From the NCBI GenBank assembly GCA_021806645.1, contig JAJZQX010000010.1, positions 104,055 to 168,054 on the forward strand: a stretch of DNA of 64,000 nucleotides, read 5' to 3'. The notes under the pieces were generated by a model. That model saw only the letters and a list, made by a program, of their open reading frames with translations, did not search any database and was not told the origin of the DNA. The DNA comes from Myxococcales bacterium. Its GTDB lineage: Bacteria > Myxococcota > Myxococcia > Myxococcales > Anaeromyxobacteraceae. The position numbers were made by a program, and so were the translations under genes. Positions within the stretch are counted from its first letter, which is position 1. Each line of letters starts with the position of its first letter. Below are positions 1 through 7,912 of the stretch, one piece after another.

Positions 1-702
1 CGCCACCAGGGCGGCCGCGTCGTCGGGACGGAAGTAGATGAGGACGTGGCGGCACAGGACCAGGTCCACGCCGCGCAGCGCCTCGCTCCCGGGCCGGGCC
101 ACCTCGAGGAGGTTGCCCACCTCGAACCGGCACATGGCGCGGACGTCCTCGTCGATCTGCCACCGCCCCGCGGCGGCGTCCACCAGCCGGACCCGTTCGC
201 CCAGCCACCTGGAGGGGCAGCGCTGCACCGACCAGGCGCTGGCCTGCCCGCTGGCCGCCAGCGACACCCTCGCCGGCGAGGCGTCGAGGCCGAGGACCTG
301 GGCGCAGGCCGCCACGCCGCTGGCCGGGATCCTGGCCGCCTCCAGCAACCCCATCAGGAGGATGGCGAGGCTGTGGGCCTCCTGGCCCCCGGCGCACCCG
401 AGCGAGACGGCGTTCAGCCGCCGGCCCGCCGAGATGGCGCCGACGACCAGGTCGGGCAGCACGTCCTCCTGGAGCCAGGCCCAGATGGACTCGTCGCGGA
501 ACATCCAGCTCTCGTCGATGGGCAGGCGGTCGACGACCGCCGCCAGCGCCTCGACCCGGGACGGCGCGTCCTGGTTCTCCCCCGGCGGGCCGGCGGCGGC
601 CAGCACCTGCTCGTCCGAGAGCCCTTCCAGCCCCAGCCCGAAGGCGGCGCGGAGGGCCTGGCGCACCGAAGCGGCTCGCCCGGCCGGACCGGCGCCGGTC
701 AC
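1..702 (-). CDS. cheR: CheR-type protein-glutamate O-methyltransferase (C-terminus off window)
   Basis: Methylates glutamates of chemoreceptors with S-adenosylmethionine. The visible 234 residues contain a variant SAM-binding loop, LGCAGGQEAHSLA, where CheR proteins normally read SAGCATGEEPYS. Later comes DLVLCRHVLIYF, matching the CheR signature D-x-x-x-C-R-N-V-L-I-Y-F with N changed to H. The GTG start (702-700) overlaps the TGA of the upstream MCP gene as GTGA, so the two are translationally coupled and this receptor is the likely substrate. The protein runs off the left edge, so any fused TPR or other C-terminal domain cannot be seen. The altered SAM loop makes full activity less certain. 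Confidence 0.85.
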   Translation of the reverse strand, partial: MTGAGPAGRAASVRQALRAAFGLGLEGLSDEQVLAAAGPPGENQDAPSRVEALAAVVDRLPIDESWMFRDESIWAWLQEDVLPDLVVGAISAGRRLNAVSLGCAGGQEAHSLAILLMGLLEAARIPASGVAACAQVLGLDASPARVSLAASGQASAWSVQRCPSRWLGERVRLVDAAAGRWQIDEDVRAMCRFEVGNLLEVARPGSEALRGVDLVLCRHVLIYFRPDDAAALVA

Positions 703-2819
703 GCTTCACCCTGGGGCAGGGTGTAGGCGCCGGCGGTGCGCTGCAGCGCGCCGGCCAGGCCGTGGGCGCTGCCCGAGAGGTCTCCGAGCAGCCGCGCGCC
801 GTCGCGGATCGACTCGGAGGCCTTCTGCATGTTGCCCAGCGCCTGGGACACCTGGGACACGCCGGCCTGGTGCTGGCGGGCCGATCCCTCCACCTGCCGC
901 ATCAGCCCGACCGCGTCGTGGAGCGTGGCGCCCAGCCGCTCGATGGCCTGCCCGAGCTCCTCGACCTGCCGCTGCCCCTCCTGCACGGTGCGGCCCCCGG
1001 TGGTCACCGCGCCGTCCATCTGCCCGGTGCGCACGCCGATCTCCCCCAGCAGCTCCCGGATCTGCCGGGCCGCCTTCCGCGAGTCGCCGGAGAGCCCGCG
1101 GATCTCGCGGGCCACCACCGCGAATCCCTTGCCCGCCTCGCCGGCCCTGCTGGCCTCGATGGCCGCGTTGATGGCGAGCGTCGAGGACTGGTCCGCCAGG
1201 AAGCCCACCGTCTCGACGATGTCGTCGATGCGCTTGACCCGCTCGGCCAGCGAGGCGGAGGAGGAGGCGACGTGGCCGAGCGACTCGGCGATGGCGGACA
1301 TGGCCCGCGCGGCCTGGCCCGCGGTGTGGCCACCGTCCTCGACGACGGACGCCGCCGACTCGCCACGCCGGATGAGCTCCAGGGCACGATCCGCCGACGC
1401 CGCCGAGGTCTGCGCCATCTCGGTCATGGTGTTGGCGGTCTCGGTGACCGCCGCCACCTGCTCGGTGGTGGCGGTGGAGAGCTGGCTGGCGGCCGACTGC
1501 AGGCTCACCACGATCTGGCCCAGGTTGCCCGAGGCCTGCTGCGTCTGTCCCACCATGCTGCGCAGGTTGCCGGTCATGCGCTGGACGGCCTGGCCGAGCG
1601 CCCCGGGAATCTCCACGTCGCGGCGGAGGTCTCCGGCCGCGATGGTGGTGGCCTGCTCGACTATGGCGCGGAAGGCGCGCTGCAGCTCGTCGAAGCGCGC
1701 CCCGAGATCGCCGGCCACCCGGGCCTGGTCGCCCACCTCGCCGCGAGAGAGCTCGGACATGCGCCGTCCCAGCGCCACCATGGCGGCCTGCGACTCGCGG
1801 AAGGCCTGGACCAGGCCGCTGTCTCCCACCAGAGAGCGCCCCAGGTCGCCGGCGGCCATGGCCCGGAGCTGGGCGAAGACCCGTGCCATCTCGACGGAGA
1901 TGCGGGCCGCGGCGTGGGCCAGGTCGCCCGTCTCGTCGGTGGCGATCCAGCGCGGGCTCTCCGGCGTGCCGGCAGCCAGGGACCGCAGCGACGCCTCCAC
2001 CGCCTCGGCGGCCCTCGCCTGGCGCCGCGCCAGCATGCCACCGGTGATGAGGAAGGCGACCAGCAGGATGAGGGCGATGATGGTCACCGGCACGCCCGCC
2101 GAGACCAGCAGGCGGTCGAGCTCGACGCGCACCAGCGAGCTCGCCTGGCCGAAGCCGCTGGCCTCGACGGTGGCGAGCAGCTGGTCGGAGGCCTGCCTCC
2201 AGCGTGTCACCACCACGATCCCGCTGAAGACCAGCAGCGACACCAGGGCCACCGCGAAGGCGTAGGGCAGGTACCATTTCTGCCTCGGCCAGAAGAGGCC
2301 TCGGCCACCGAGGGGCACGGTGGGGTCGCGCGCCAGCTCGGCCAGGGCCAGGGGTCGCAGGTCGTCCTCGACCAGCATGGTGAGGATGAGCCCCGGGAAC
2401 AGGGAGGAGAACAGGCCGATCACCACCCCGATCGCGATCATGGAGAACTCGCGGTCGAAGAGGACGCAGGTGGCGGCCGCGAAGCCGATGGCCCCCAGCA
2501 GCCAGGCCGCCACGTTGGAGTAGATCTCGACCTTGCGCGGCAGCTCCAGGATGCGGGTGAGCCGCGCGCCCGGGGCGTCGCCGGGCCGCTCCTCCAGCGC
2601 CCGGCGAACCAGCATCGAGGTCACGGCGAACTGCTGCCCGGCCGTGAGGAACAGGATGGGCGTGAGGACCCAGCCGATGGCGCGCAGCAGGGCTCCTCCG
2701 GTCAGCCCCATCATGAGGCCGAAGACGTAGGCGCCCACCACGGCGCTGGGGATGGCGGTGGCGAGGATGCGGCGGAAGATCCGGCCGCGGACGGCGGCGA
2801 ACTCGGGTGGCGTGGTCAT
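699..2819 (-). CDS. Methyl-accepting chemotaxis protein with six-TM N-terminus
   Basis: Chemoreceptor of 706 residues. Instead of a classical periplasmic ligand domain between two helices, the first 265 residues hold about six hydrophobic segments (near 17-40, 44-66, 103-123, 125-150, 183-204, 240-262) with one short loop near 210-238, so sensing is probably membrane-embedded. A HAMP-like linker and a long coiled coil follow. The cytoplasmic signalling hairpin tip is clear around N551 (AINAAIEASRAGEAGKGFAV), and this tip binds CheW and CheA. ATG start overlaps the stop of the CheY gene (ATGA), and its own stop overlaps cheR. Ligand unknown. Confidence 0.93.
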   Translation of the reverse strand: MTTPPEFAAVRGRIFRRILATAIPSAVVGAYVFGLMMGLTGGALLRAIGWVLTPILFLTAGQQFAVTSMLVRRALEERPGDAPGARLTRILELPRKVEIYSNVAAWLLGAIGFAAATCVLFDREFSMIAIGVVIGLFSSLFPGLILTMLVEDDLRPLALAELARDPTVPLGGRGLFWPRQKWYLPYAFAVALVSLLVFSGIVVVTRWRQASDQLLATVEASGFGQASSLVRVELDRLLVSAGVPVTIIALILLVAFLITGGMLARRQARAAEAVEASLRSLAAGTPESPRWIATDETGDLAHAAARISVEMARVFAQLRAMAAGDLGRSLVGDSGLVQAFRESQAAMVALGRRMSELSRGEVGDQARVAGDLGARFDELQRAFRAIVEQATTIAAGDLRRDVEIPGALGQAVQRMTGNLRSMVGQTQQASGNLGQIVVSLQSAASQLSTATTEQVAAVTETANTMTEMAQTSAASADRALELIRRGESAASVVEDGGHTAGQAARAMSAIAESLGHVASSSASLAERVKRIDDIVETVGFLADQSSTLAINAAIEASRAGEAGKGFAVVAREIRGLSGDSRKAARQIRELLGEIGVRTGQMDGAVTTGGRTVQEGQRQVEELGQAIERLGATLHDAVGLMRQVEGSARQHQAGVSQVSQALGNMQKASESIRDGARLLGDLSGSAHGLAGALQRTAGAYTLPQGEA

Positions 2820-3217
2820 GGTCTGGTGGTCTGCATGGAGGCCAGGCCGACGGCGATGCCGGCGTGGCGCTGGACCGCGTCGTGGAGGATGTGCGGCCCG
2901 ATGGGCTTGAGGAGGACGTCACGCGCGCCGGCCTCCCGGCACAGGCGCAGCGACTCGTCGTCGCGGTTGCTGGTGAGGATGATGACCGGGATGTCGCGGA
3001 GCGCCGGCTCGGCCTCGAGCGCGCGGCACAGCCCGGGGCCGTCGAGGCGGGGCATGCGAAGGTCGCACAGGATCAGGTCGGGCCGCTCCGCGCGGGCGAT
3101 CTCGAGCGCCTCGATCCCGTCACGGGCGTCGAGCACGCGCACGTCCTTGACGATCAGGTAGACCTTGAGCAGCTCCCGGGTCACCTTGCTGTCGTCCACC
3201 AGGAGGATGGTCTTCAC
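2816..3217 (-). CDS. CheY-like single-domain response regulator
   Basis: Stand-alone receiver domain of 133 residues. It has the acidic pair D8-D9, phosphoacceptor D52 (LILCDLRMPRLDG), T82 and K104 (LLKP), i.e. all residues needed for phosphorylation. No output domain, so it acts by protein contact like CheY. The GTG start overlaps the TGA of the CheW-like gene (GTGA) and its stop overlaps the MCP start, placing it in the CheW-CheY-MCP-CheR operon. The phosphodonor kinase is not next to it; the only CheA in the window is at 51688-54150. Confidence 0.9.
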   Translation of the reverse strand: MKTILLVDDSKVTRELLKVYLIVKDVRVLDARDGIEALEIARAERPDLILCDLRMPRLDGPGLCRALEAEPALRDIPVIILTSNRDDESLRLCREAGARDVLLKPIGPHILHDAVQRHAGIAVGLASMQTTRP

Positions 3218-3708
3218 GTGGCCTCCCCGGTCCCGGTGGCCAGGGTCAGGTCGAGGGCGCGGGCCACGTCGAGTACGGCCAGCGGCCCGTCGGCGTCGGA
3301 GAAGCCGGCCACCAGGCCGGGGCGGTGGTCCGCCGGGGCCGCCAGCGGCTCGCAGCCCACCACCTCCTCGACCGCGCTCACCCAGAGCAGCGCCTGGCGA
3401 GCCCCGTCCCTGAGCTGCAGCAGCTGGTCCCCGGCGCGGAGCCGGGCCTCGTCGGCGCCCAGCAGCGCCTCGGCGAAGAGGACGGGCAGGAGCGTCCCCC
3501 CGACGGAGACCACGGGGTGGGCCGGGCCCGCCGTGTCGGGCCGCGCGGTGGGGAGCGCCGCCGGCAGGACGCGCTCGACGAACTCGAGCGGCACCAGGAG
3601 CCGGAAGGCGCCGCTCCGCGCCAGCACCAGCGGATCACCGCGAAGCGGCAGCGCCGCGCCACGGCTCACGCCGGCCCGGACCTGGACCTGGACCTCAGCG
3701 AGCGTCAT
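3214..3708 (-). CDS. CheW-like coupling protein
   Basis: About 164 residues from the ATG at 3708. The body has the weak but recognisable CheW fold pattern: an N-terminal strand region (LVLARSGAFRLLVPLEFVERVLPA), a glycine-rich turn before LLPVLFAEALLG, then LQLRDGARQALLWVSAVEEVVG, and a C-terminal stretch VAGFSDADGPLAVLDVARAL typical of CheW. It would link the downstream receptor to a CheA kinase. A longer frame runs upstream but lies in the secreted-protein gene and is unlikely to be translated. Start overlaps the end of that gene by 14 bp. The match is divergent, so the call rests on both pattern and position. Confidence 0.75.
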   Translation of the reverse strand: MTLAEVQVQVRAGVSRGAALPLRGDPLVLARSGAFRLLVPLEFVERVLPAALPTARPDTAGPAHPVVSVGGTLLPVLFAEALLGADEARLRAGDQLLQLRDGARQALLWVSAVEEVVGCEPLAAPADHRPGLVAGFSDADGPLAVLDVARALDLTLATGTGEAT

Positions 3709-4231
3709 GGATGCGCAGCGTCCAGATCGAGCCGGTGTCGACGCCGGCCAGGCCAAAGGGGTTGAAGACGCTGGCGCTGGTGGCGCTGCCACCCAGGACG
3801 CCGGCCGGAGCCGAGACGATCTTCAAGCCGCAGGAGACGAGGAGGAACCCCGGGACCGGAACCTGGTTGCTGGTGATGGTGCAGGTCCCGACGGCGGTGT
3901 AGCTGCCGTCGCGCAGGTTGAACCGGACCAGGAACGGCTGGGGCACGAACGGGGCGGCGGTCGTCATCTGGGCGCAGCCGGTGACGGTGCCGGCGAAGCG
4001 GACGTCGCCGTTGACCAGCGCGCCGTCACGGGCCTTCGTCTCGACGGTCCAGACGCTGGCACCCAGGTGGACGTTGACGGGCTGGAACGGCGCGCCGGCG
4101 CAGACCTCGGCGCTGGCGGGGTAGCGTGGGTCCTCCTGGGTGCGCAGGACCAGGATGCGCTCCCCGGCCAGGGCGAGAAGGGGGGCTAGCAGGAAGGAGA
4201 GCGCGGCAACTCGGCGGATGAGGAGGGTCAT
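3695..4231 (-). CDS. Secreted protein of unknown function
   Basis: 178 residues from the ATG at 4231. The N-terminus is a clear Sec signal peptide: MTLLIRRVAALSFLLAPLLALAGE, with cleavage likely after A-L-A. The mature part has four cysteines (in EVCAG, TGCAQ, GTCTI, SCGLK), allowing two disulfides, and is rich in beta-type residues. No family recognised. Its 3' end overlaps the start of the CheW-like gene by 14 bp, so it may be the first gene of the chemosensory operon; whether it is a periplasmic partner of that system is only a guess from position. Confidence 0.65.
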   Translation of the reverse strand: MTLLIRRVAALSFLLAPLLALAGERILVLRTQEDPRYPASAEVCAGAPFQPVNVHLGASVWTVETKARDGALVNGDVRFAGTVTGCAQMTTAAPFVPQPFLVRFNLRDGSYTAVGTCTITSNQVPVPGFLLVSCGLKIVSAPAGVLGGSATSASVFNPFGLAGVDTGSIWTLRIHDAR

Positions 4232-4274
4232 GGCTGGCGGCTCCGGTGTCGGGGGACGACGGGCTGTGCTGAGG

Positions 4275-5357
4275 CTAGAGGCGGACCAGATGGGCGCCGT
4301 AATGCACGCCGGCGCCGACGGCGGCGAAGAGGACCAGCTCACCGCCGCCGAGCTTGACCACCCCCTGCTCGAGATCCTCCGCGAAGAGGATGAGCGTGCT
4401 GGCGGCGGAGGTGTTGCCGTAGCGGTTCACGTGGACCGGCACCCGCTCGGCCGGGATCCCGGCGCTGGCGACGAACCGGTCCAGCACCAGCTTGTTGGCC
4501 TGGTGGAGGTAGTAGCGGGAAACGGGCTCGGTCGAGGCGGGCCGGATGGCGGCCAGCTCGTCCACCGCCTTCTGCATGAAGAACGGGTAGGCCTCGGCCA
4601 CGGCGGGACCGTCGATGTAGAAGGCGTGATCCGCCACGGTGGCGCGGGTGTGGGACGGCAGGTTGGCCCCGCCCCCGCGGTGGACCACCAGCTCCTGGTG
4701 GCCGGTGCCGGAGGTCGAGGCCAGGAAGCCCAGCCCGGGCCGGTCGTCACCGCGCAGGATGAGCGCGCCGGCCCCGTCGCCGAACATGTACATGGAGAGG
4801 AAGGCGTTGATCCGCTGGTTCTCCGGCATGGCGCAGGTGAAGATCTCGCGGTCCACGTAGGCCGAGGCGAAGGTGGAGGCGACCACCGCGATGGTGCGTG
4901 CGGCGTCGGCCAGGATCATCCGCCTCGCCATGTCGACCACGTAGAGGGCGCCGCCGCACCCCGAATCGACCACCAGCGCGTGGGTGTCGGACCGGCAACC
5001 GAGCCGCCGGTGGAGCTGGACCGCGTCGTGACAGAAGTTGACCTGGTCGGGCGTGGTGGTGACCAGGTAGATGGCGTCGAGCGAGGAGGCGTCCAGCCCG
5101 GACATCTCCAGGGCCCGGCGCAACGCCACCTCGCCCATGTCCACGTTGGAGCGCGGCACGCCGCTGGCGTCTGGCGGCGGCGGCAGCGCGCGCCCCGACT
5201 CGGCGTCGAAATCCCAGAGGTAACGCCGCTCCTGGATGCCGGTGCGACTTGCGATGCGCTCGGCCGACCAGCCCGGTATGGCCTGGACGAGGCGCTCGTT
5301 GCTTATCACTCTCCGTGGAAGAAACGCCCCCGACCCCACCAACCGAACGCTGTTCAT
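4275..5357 (-). CDS. 3-oxoacyl-ACP synthase III family (KAS III / FabH-like)
   Basis: Condensing enzyme of 360 residues that joins an acyl-CoA or acyl-ACP to malonyl-ACP or a similar acceptor. The catalytic triad is present: C134 (VVDSGCGGALY), H285 (YYLHQANKLVL) and N315 (NRYGNTSAAS), the usual FabH order and spacing. Longer than housekeeping FabH (about 320), with an insertion near 46-72 (the acidic/proline stretch after YLWDF). It stands alone, not in a fab cluster, so it may serve a special lipid or secondary metabolite rather than the initiation step of fatty acid synthesis. Start ATG 5357 is preceded by a GAGAGG ribosome site. Confidence 0.85.
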   Translation of the reverse strand: MNSVRLVGSGAFLPRRVISNERLVQAIPGWSAERIASRTGIQERRYLWDFDAESGRALPPPPDASGVPRSNVDMGEVALRRALEMSGLDASSLDAIYLVTTTPDQVNFCHDAVQLHRRLGCRSDTHALVVDSGCGGALYVVDMARRMILADAARTIAVVASTFASAYVDREIFTCAMPENQRINAFLSMYMFGDGAGALILRGDDRPGLGFLASTSGTGHQELVVHRGGGANLPSHTRATVADHAFYIDGPAVAEAYPFFMQKAVDELAAIRPASTEPVSRYYLHQANKLVLDRFVASAGIPAERVPVHVNRYGNTSAASTLILFAEDLEQGVVKLGGGELVLFAAVGAGVHYGAHLVRL

Positions 5358-5443
5358 ATGCCTCTCGTCCCCCGCCCGACGAGGGTGGACGCTTCGGATG
5401 GCCGGATGTGACGGCGGCGCCGCGCGCTCGCCGATGCGGTGGC

Positions 5444-5471
5444 GCGCCTACACTGGCGACGAGGTAGGCGC
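5444..5471 (-). terminator. Hairpin downstream of PH/zinc-ribbon gene
   Basis: Perfect 8-bp stem, GCGCCTAC paired with GTAGGCGC, around a 12-nt loop, 28 bp past the stop of the minus-strand gene at 5499-5897. No T-run follows, so it is a weak intrinsic terminator or a simple 3' stabilising hairpin. Confidence 0.4.
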
Positions 5472-5498
5472 CCGGACGCACGGCGCGAGCGGAAGACT

Positions 5499-5897
5499 TC
5501 ACACTTCCCGGTTGCAGAAGCGGCAGACCCGGGCCGTCAGCTTGATGGTCTCGGCGCAGAACGGGCAGGCCCGGCTGGGGCCGGCCTCGGTGGCGGCGGG
5601 CAGGTGCGCCGTCTGCGCCGCCGTCACCAGGTCCCGGATCCGCACGGCGTCGGCCTTGTGGTGGCCGTGGCTGGTGATGGGATCGCTGCCGCCCGTGCTC
5701 TCGATGATCAGGTCCGACCAGATGAGCCCGGTCTCGATGCGCACCGAGGCGATGCGCTGGAGGTGGATGCTCTCCTCGCTGCGGCTGAACAGGGTGCGCC
5801 GCCGCCGGATCACCGCGGAGTCGGTGACCTCCACGACGGTGGGGAAGAGTCGGTTTCCGGAGGTCAACCGGCTGGCGACGAAGCTCTCGCTGGGCAT
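5499..5897 (-). CDS. PH-like domain protein with C-terminal zinc ribbon
   Basis: 132 residues. Residues 1-90 resemble the bacterial PH domain type (RLTSGNRLFPTVVEVTDSAVIRRRR, then SIHLQRIASVRIETGLIWSDLIIES), with no membrane helix. The C-terminus has two CxxC pairs, ACPFCAETIK and RVCRFCNREV, a treble-clef zinc ribbon as found at the ends of bPH2 proteins. Function unknown; such proteins probably bind a ligand or partner through the PH fold while the zinc ribbon adds a docking site. ATG start 5897. Monocistronic, with a hairpin after it. Confidence 0.7.
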   Translation of the reverse strand: MPSESFVASRLTSGNRLFPTVVEVTDSAVIRRRRTLFSRSEESIHLQRIASVRIETGLIWSDLIIESTGGSDPITSHGHHKADAVRIRDLVTAAQTAHLPAATEAGPSRACPFCAETIKLTARVCRFCNREV

Positions 5898-5998
5898 GGA
5901 GCATCCTACGGTTCCGGCTGGCAGGCTGGCGAGCCTCCGAAGGTCGGACGAACGCGAACCAGGTCCGTGCTCGCCGCCGACCTGACCGACCTGCTGCT

Positions 5999-6020
5999 CC
6001 GGGCTGGACGTCCAGCCCGG
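5999..6020 (-). terminator. Terminator hairpin after Cys-repeat gene
   Basis: A 22-bp perfect palindrome whose half-site is CCGGGCTGGAC, 4 bp past the stop codon of the minus-strand gene ending at 6025. Strong stem, no T-run. It probably ends the CsbD/Cys-repeat transcript. Confidence 0.5.
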
Positions 6021-6024
6021 GGCA

Positions 6025-6639
6025 CTAGCGCTTGCCGAAGCGGGCCTTGGCGTCGTTGACGCAGACGTCCTTGGCCGCGCCGGCCAGGACGTCGCACTTC
6101 TCCCTGGCCACGGCGTAGTCGGCGTCGCGCTTGTCTTCGGCGGCGTCCCGGCGGGCCTCGGTGCCGGTCGCCTTGGCCTTGGCGTTCGCGTCGGCCGAGG
6201 TCGCCTTCGCCGCCGCGTTGGCCTTGGCGGTCTCCATCCAGGCCTTGGCGTCGGCGACGGCGCGGACCCTGGCGGCCTTCGCCTCCTTCACGCAGACGTC
6301 CTTGTCGTTGCCGGCCTTGTCGTCGCAGCGCTTCGAGGCGACCGAGTAGTCCGCGTCGGCCCGGGCGACGCGCGCGTCATGGCTGGCCTTGAGGGAGGGC
6401 TTGTACCGGGCCAGCAGCTCGGCCTTGGCGACGCTCTCCTTGCCCTTGGCCTCGGCGACGCAGATGCTCTTGGTGTTCCCCGCCAGCGAGTCGCAGCCCG
6501 CCCGGGCGGCCTTGTAGTCGGCCTCCAGGCCCTTCTCCGCCGCCTGGTACCCGGTCTTCGACATGCCGTCGGCCAGGGCCACCGCGCAGAACGCCAGGCC
6601 GGCGGCAAACACCATCGTGTGGATCTTGAGGTTCGTCAT
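6025..6639 (-). CDS. Secreted triple-repeat cysteine-pair protein
   Basis: 204 residues from the ATG at 6639, which has a good GGGAG ribosome site. A signal peptide (MTNLKIHTMVFAAGLAFCAVALA) is followed by three copies of a roughly 27-residue unit: ADYKAARAGCDSLAGNTKSICV (C49, C60), ADYSVASKRCDDKAGNDKDVCV (C105, C116) and ADYAVAREKCDVLAGAAKDVCV (C182, C193). Each unit has two cysteines 11 apart, so each probably forms an internal disulfide in a helical hairpin. Units 2 and 3 are separated by an Ala/Lys-rich helix (about 122-172). I know this kind of protein from proteobacterial genomes next to CsbD and stress genes; no function is established. It lies 32 bp downstream of csbD. Confidence 0.75.
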   Translation of the reverse strand: MTNLKIHTMVFAAGLAFCAVALADGMSKTGYQAAEKGLEADYKAARAGCDSLAGNTKSICVAEAKGKESVAKAELLARYKPSLKASHDARVARADADYSVASKRCDDKAGNDKDVCVKEAKAARVRAVADAKAWMETAKANAAAKATSADANAKAKATGTEARRDAAEDKRDADYAVAREKCDVLAGAAKDVCVNDAKARFGKR

Positions 6640-6671
6640 CAGTGACTCCCGTGGAACGAGGTTTGGCGACG

Positions 6672-6893
6672 TCAGTGCGTGGGGGTGCCCGCGTCCTTCT
6701 GCTGCTTCTGCCAGTCGTAGAGCTGCTTGCCCGCCTCGTCCTTGGAGACGCCGTAGGTCTCCTGGATTTGCCGAGCCAGGTGTTCGCGCTTCCCGGCGAT
6801 CACCTGCAGCTGCTCGTCGGTCAGCTTGTCCCACTGCTGCTTGACGCTCCCCTTGAAGTGATCCCAGTGACCTTCGATTCGATCCCAGTTCAA
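6672..6893 (-). CDS. CsbD family stress protein
   Basis: 73 residues: NWDRIEGHWDHFKGSVKQQW, then KLTDEQLQVIAGKREHLARQ, the CsbD fold signature (small helical protein strongly induced by general stress, molecular role unknown). The start is a TTG at 6893: it gives the family's usual N-terminus and has AGGGAG five bases upstream, while the upstream ATG (6950) would add an unconserved 19-residue arginine-rich tail. Followed by the Cys-repeat secreted protein, probably one operon. Confidence 0.85.
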   Translation of the reverse strand: MNWDRIEGHWDHFKGSVKQQWDKLTDEQLQVIAGKREHLARQIQETYGVSKDEAGKQLYDWQKQQKDAGTPTH

Positions 6894-7252
6894 TGGCGCT
6901 CCCTGCCGTCGGCGGAATTGCGATGATCGGCGTCCGTGAGGAGCCGACATTCCGTAGGAGCCGATGCACGCGCCGTACCCGGGTCGCGGCCGTGCAGCGG
7001 CCTGCCATCAGGTGGCGATTCCAGTCGGGGGGGCGCCGGTCGAACAGCCGCGAGCGTGCGGCGAACGTTCGGAAGCGCCCCGGCCAGAAAGGGTCACCCC
7101 CGTGGTGAGCCGGCCGACGCGGCCCGATGGCCGAGCCCACACCAGGACCTCCGCTGGTGTCACCGGCCAGAGCATTCTCTCCCCGCCGAGCGACCCGGCG
7201 AGCCGCCGGGACGGACCGTGCCGTCCGCGCTCCCCAGCGCCGGAGCGGACCG
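6894..7252. other. Intergenic region upstream of csbD
   Basis: 359 bp without a convincing gene. Close to the csbD start lie two direct copies of AGGAGCCGA (6939-6947 and 6956-6964), 17 bp apart start to start, in a slightly AT-richer stretch that should contain the csbD promoter. The rest (7000-7252) has no hairpin, repeat or coding pattern that I can support. Confidence 0.4.
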
Positions 7253-7879
7253 TCACACCGCTCGTGGCTCGGCGCGCGCGATCTTGACGATCTGCCTGGC
7301 GATCTCCTCGGGTGACAGGACGAAGTCGATGCACCCGCTGGCGATGGCACTCCCGGGCATGTCGGGTTGTGCCGCGGTGTCGAGCTTCTGCGCGATGGTG
7401 ATGCCCCCGACCTCCTTGATCCCGCAGAGCGCCGCGGCCCCATCACCGTCATAGCCCGAGACGATGACGGCGATGAGCTTGCCGTCCCAGTGCGCCGTCA
7501 GCGAGCGGAGGAAGACGGTGATCACGTCGGGCCAGCCCCGGGGCTTCGAGATCGGCTCGAGGCGAAACTCCCCGTCGAGGACGTGCAGGTCCCGCTGCTC
7601 GGGGATGATGAACACGTGGTTGGGCTCGACGAGCAGCCGCTCGGTGATCAGCTCGACCGGCATGGCGCTGTATCTCGGGAGGACCTCGTGGAGCAGGGTG
7701 GCCGTCGTCCGCACGTGATTGACTATGACGACCGCAGCGCCCATGTCGGCCGGCAGGTGACGGAGGAGGCGGATGTAGGCGTCGAGGCCGCCGGCCGAGC
7801 CGCCCACGCAGACGATCGGAAAGTCCCTCCCTGCACGCGCGGCAATCATGCCCACTCCCACCTGCAAGGCCTCGGCCAT
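7253..7879 (-). CDS. Stand-alone CheB-type protein-glutamate methylesterase
   Basis: 208 residues holding only the catalytic domain, without the N-terminal receiver of classical CheB. The triad is present: S28 (VCVGGSAGG), H55 (VIVNHV) and D146 (IVSGYDGDGAAAL). Known reaction: hydrolysis of methyl esters, or deamidation, on receptor glutamates. Lacking a receiver, it cannot be switched by CheA phosphorylation in the usual way. It sits between csbD and an antiporter rather than in either chemosensory operon, so it may serve a stress signalling protein, or supply the esterase missing from both operons. ATG 7879 with GGGAG upstream. Confidence 0.88.
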   Translation of the reverse strand: MAEALQVGVGMIAARAGRDFPIVCVGGSAGGLDAYIRLLRHLPADMGAAVVIVNHVRTTATLLHEVLPRYSAMPVELITERLLVEPNHVFIIPEQRDLHVLDGEFRLEPISKPRGWPDVITVFLRSLTAHWDGKLIAVIVSGYDGDGAAALCGIKEVGGITIAQKLDTAAQPDMPGSAIASGCIDFVLSPEEIARQIVKIARAEPRAV

Positions 7880-7912
7880 GGCCGGACTCCCGCCAACGGG
7901 TCCCTCGGCGCT

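Noticed and set aside
6640..7452. Long N-terminal extension of the Cys-repeat protein frame to 7452
   Set aside because: It would cross csbD and part of cheB on the same strand. The ATG at 6639 has a good ribosome site and a signal peptide.
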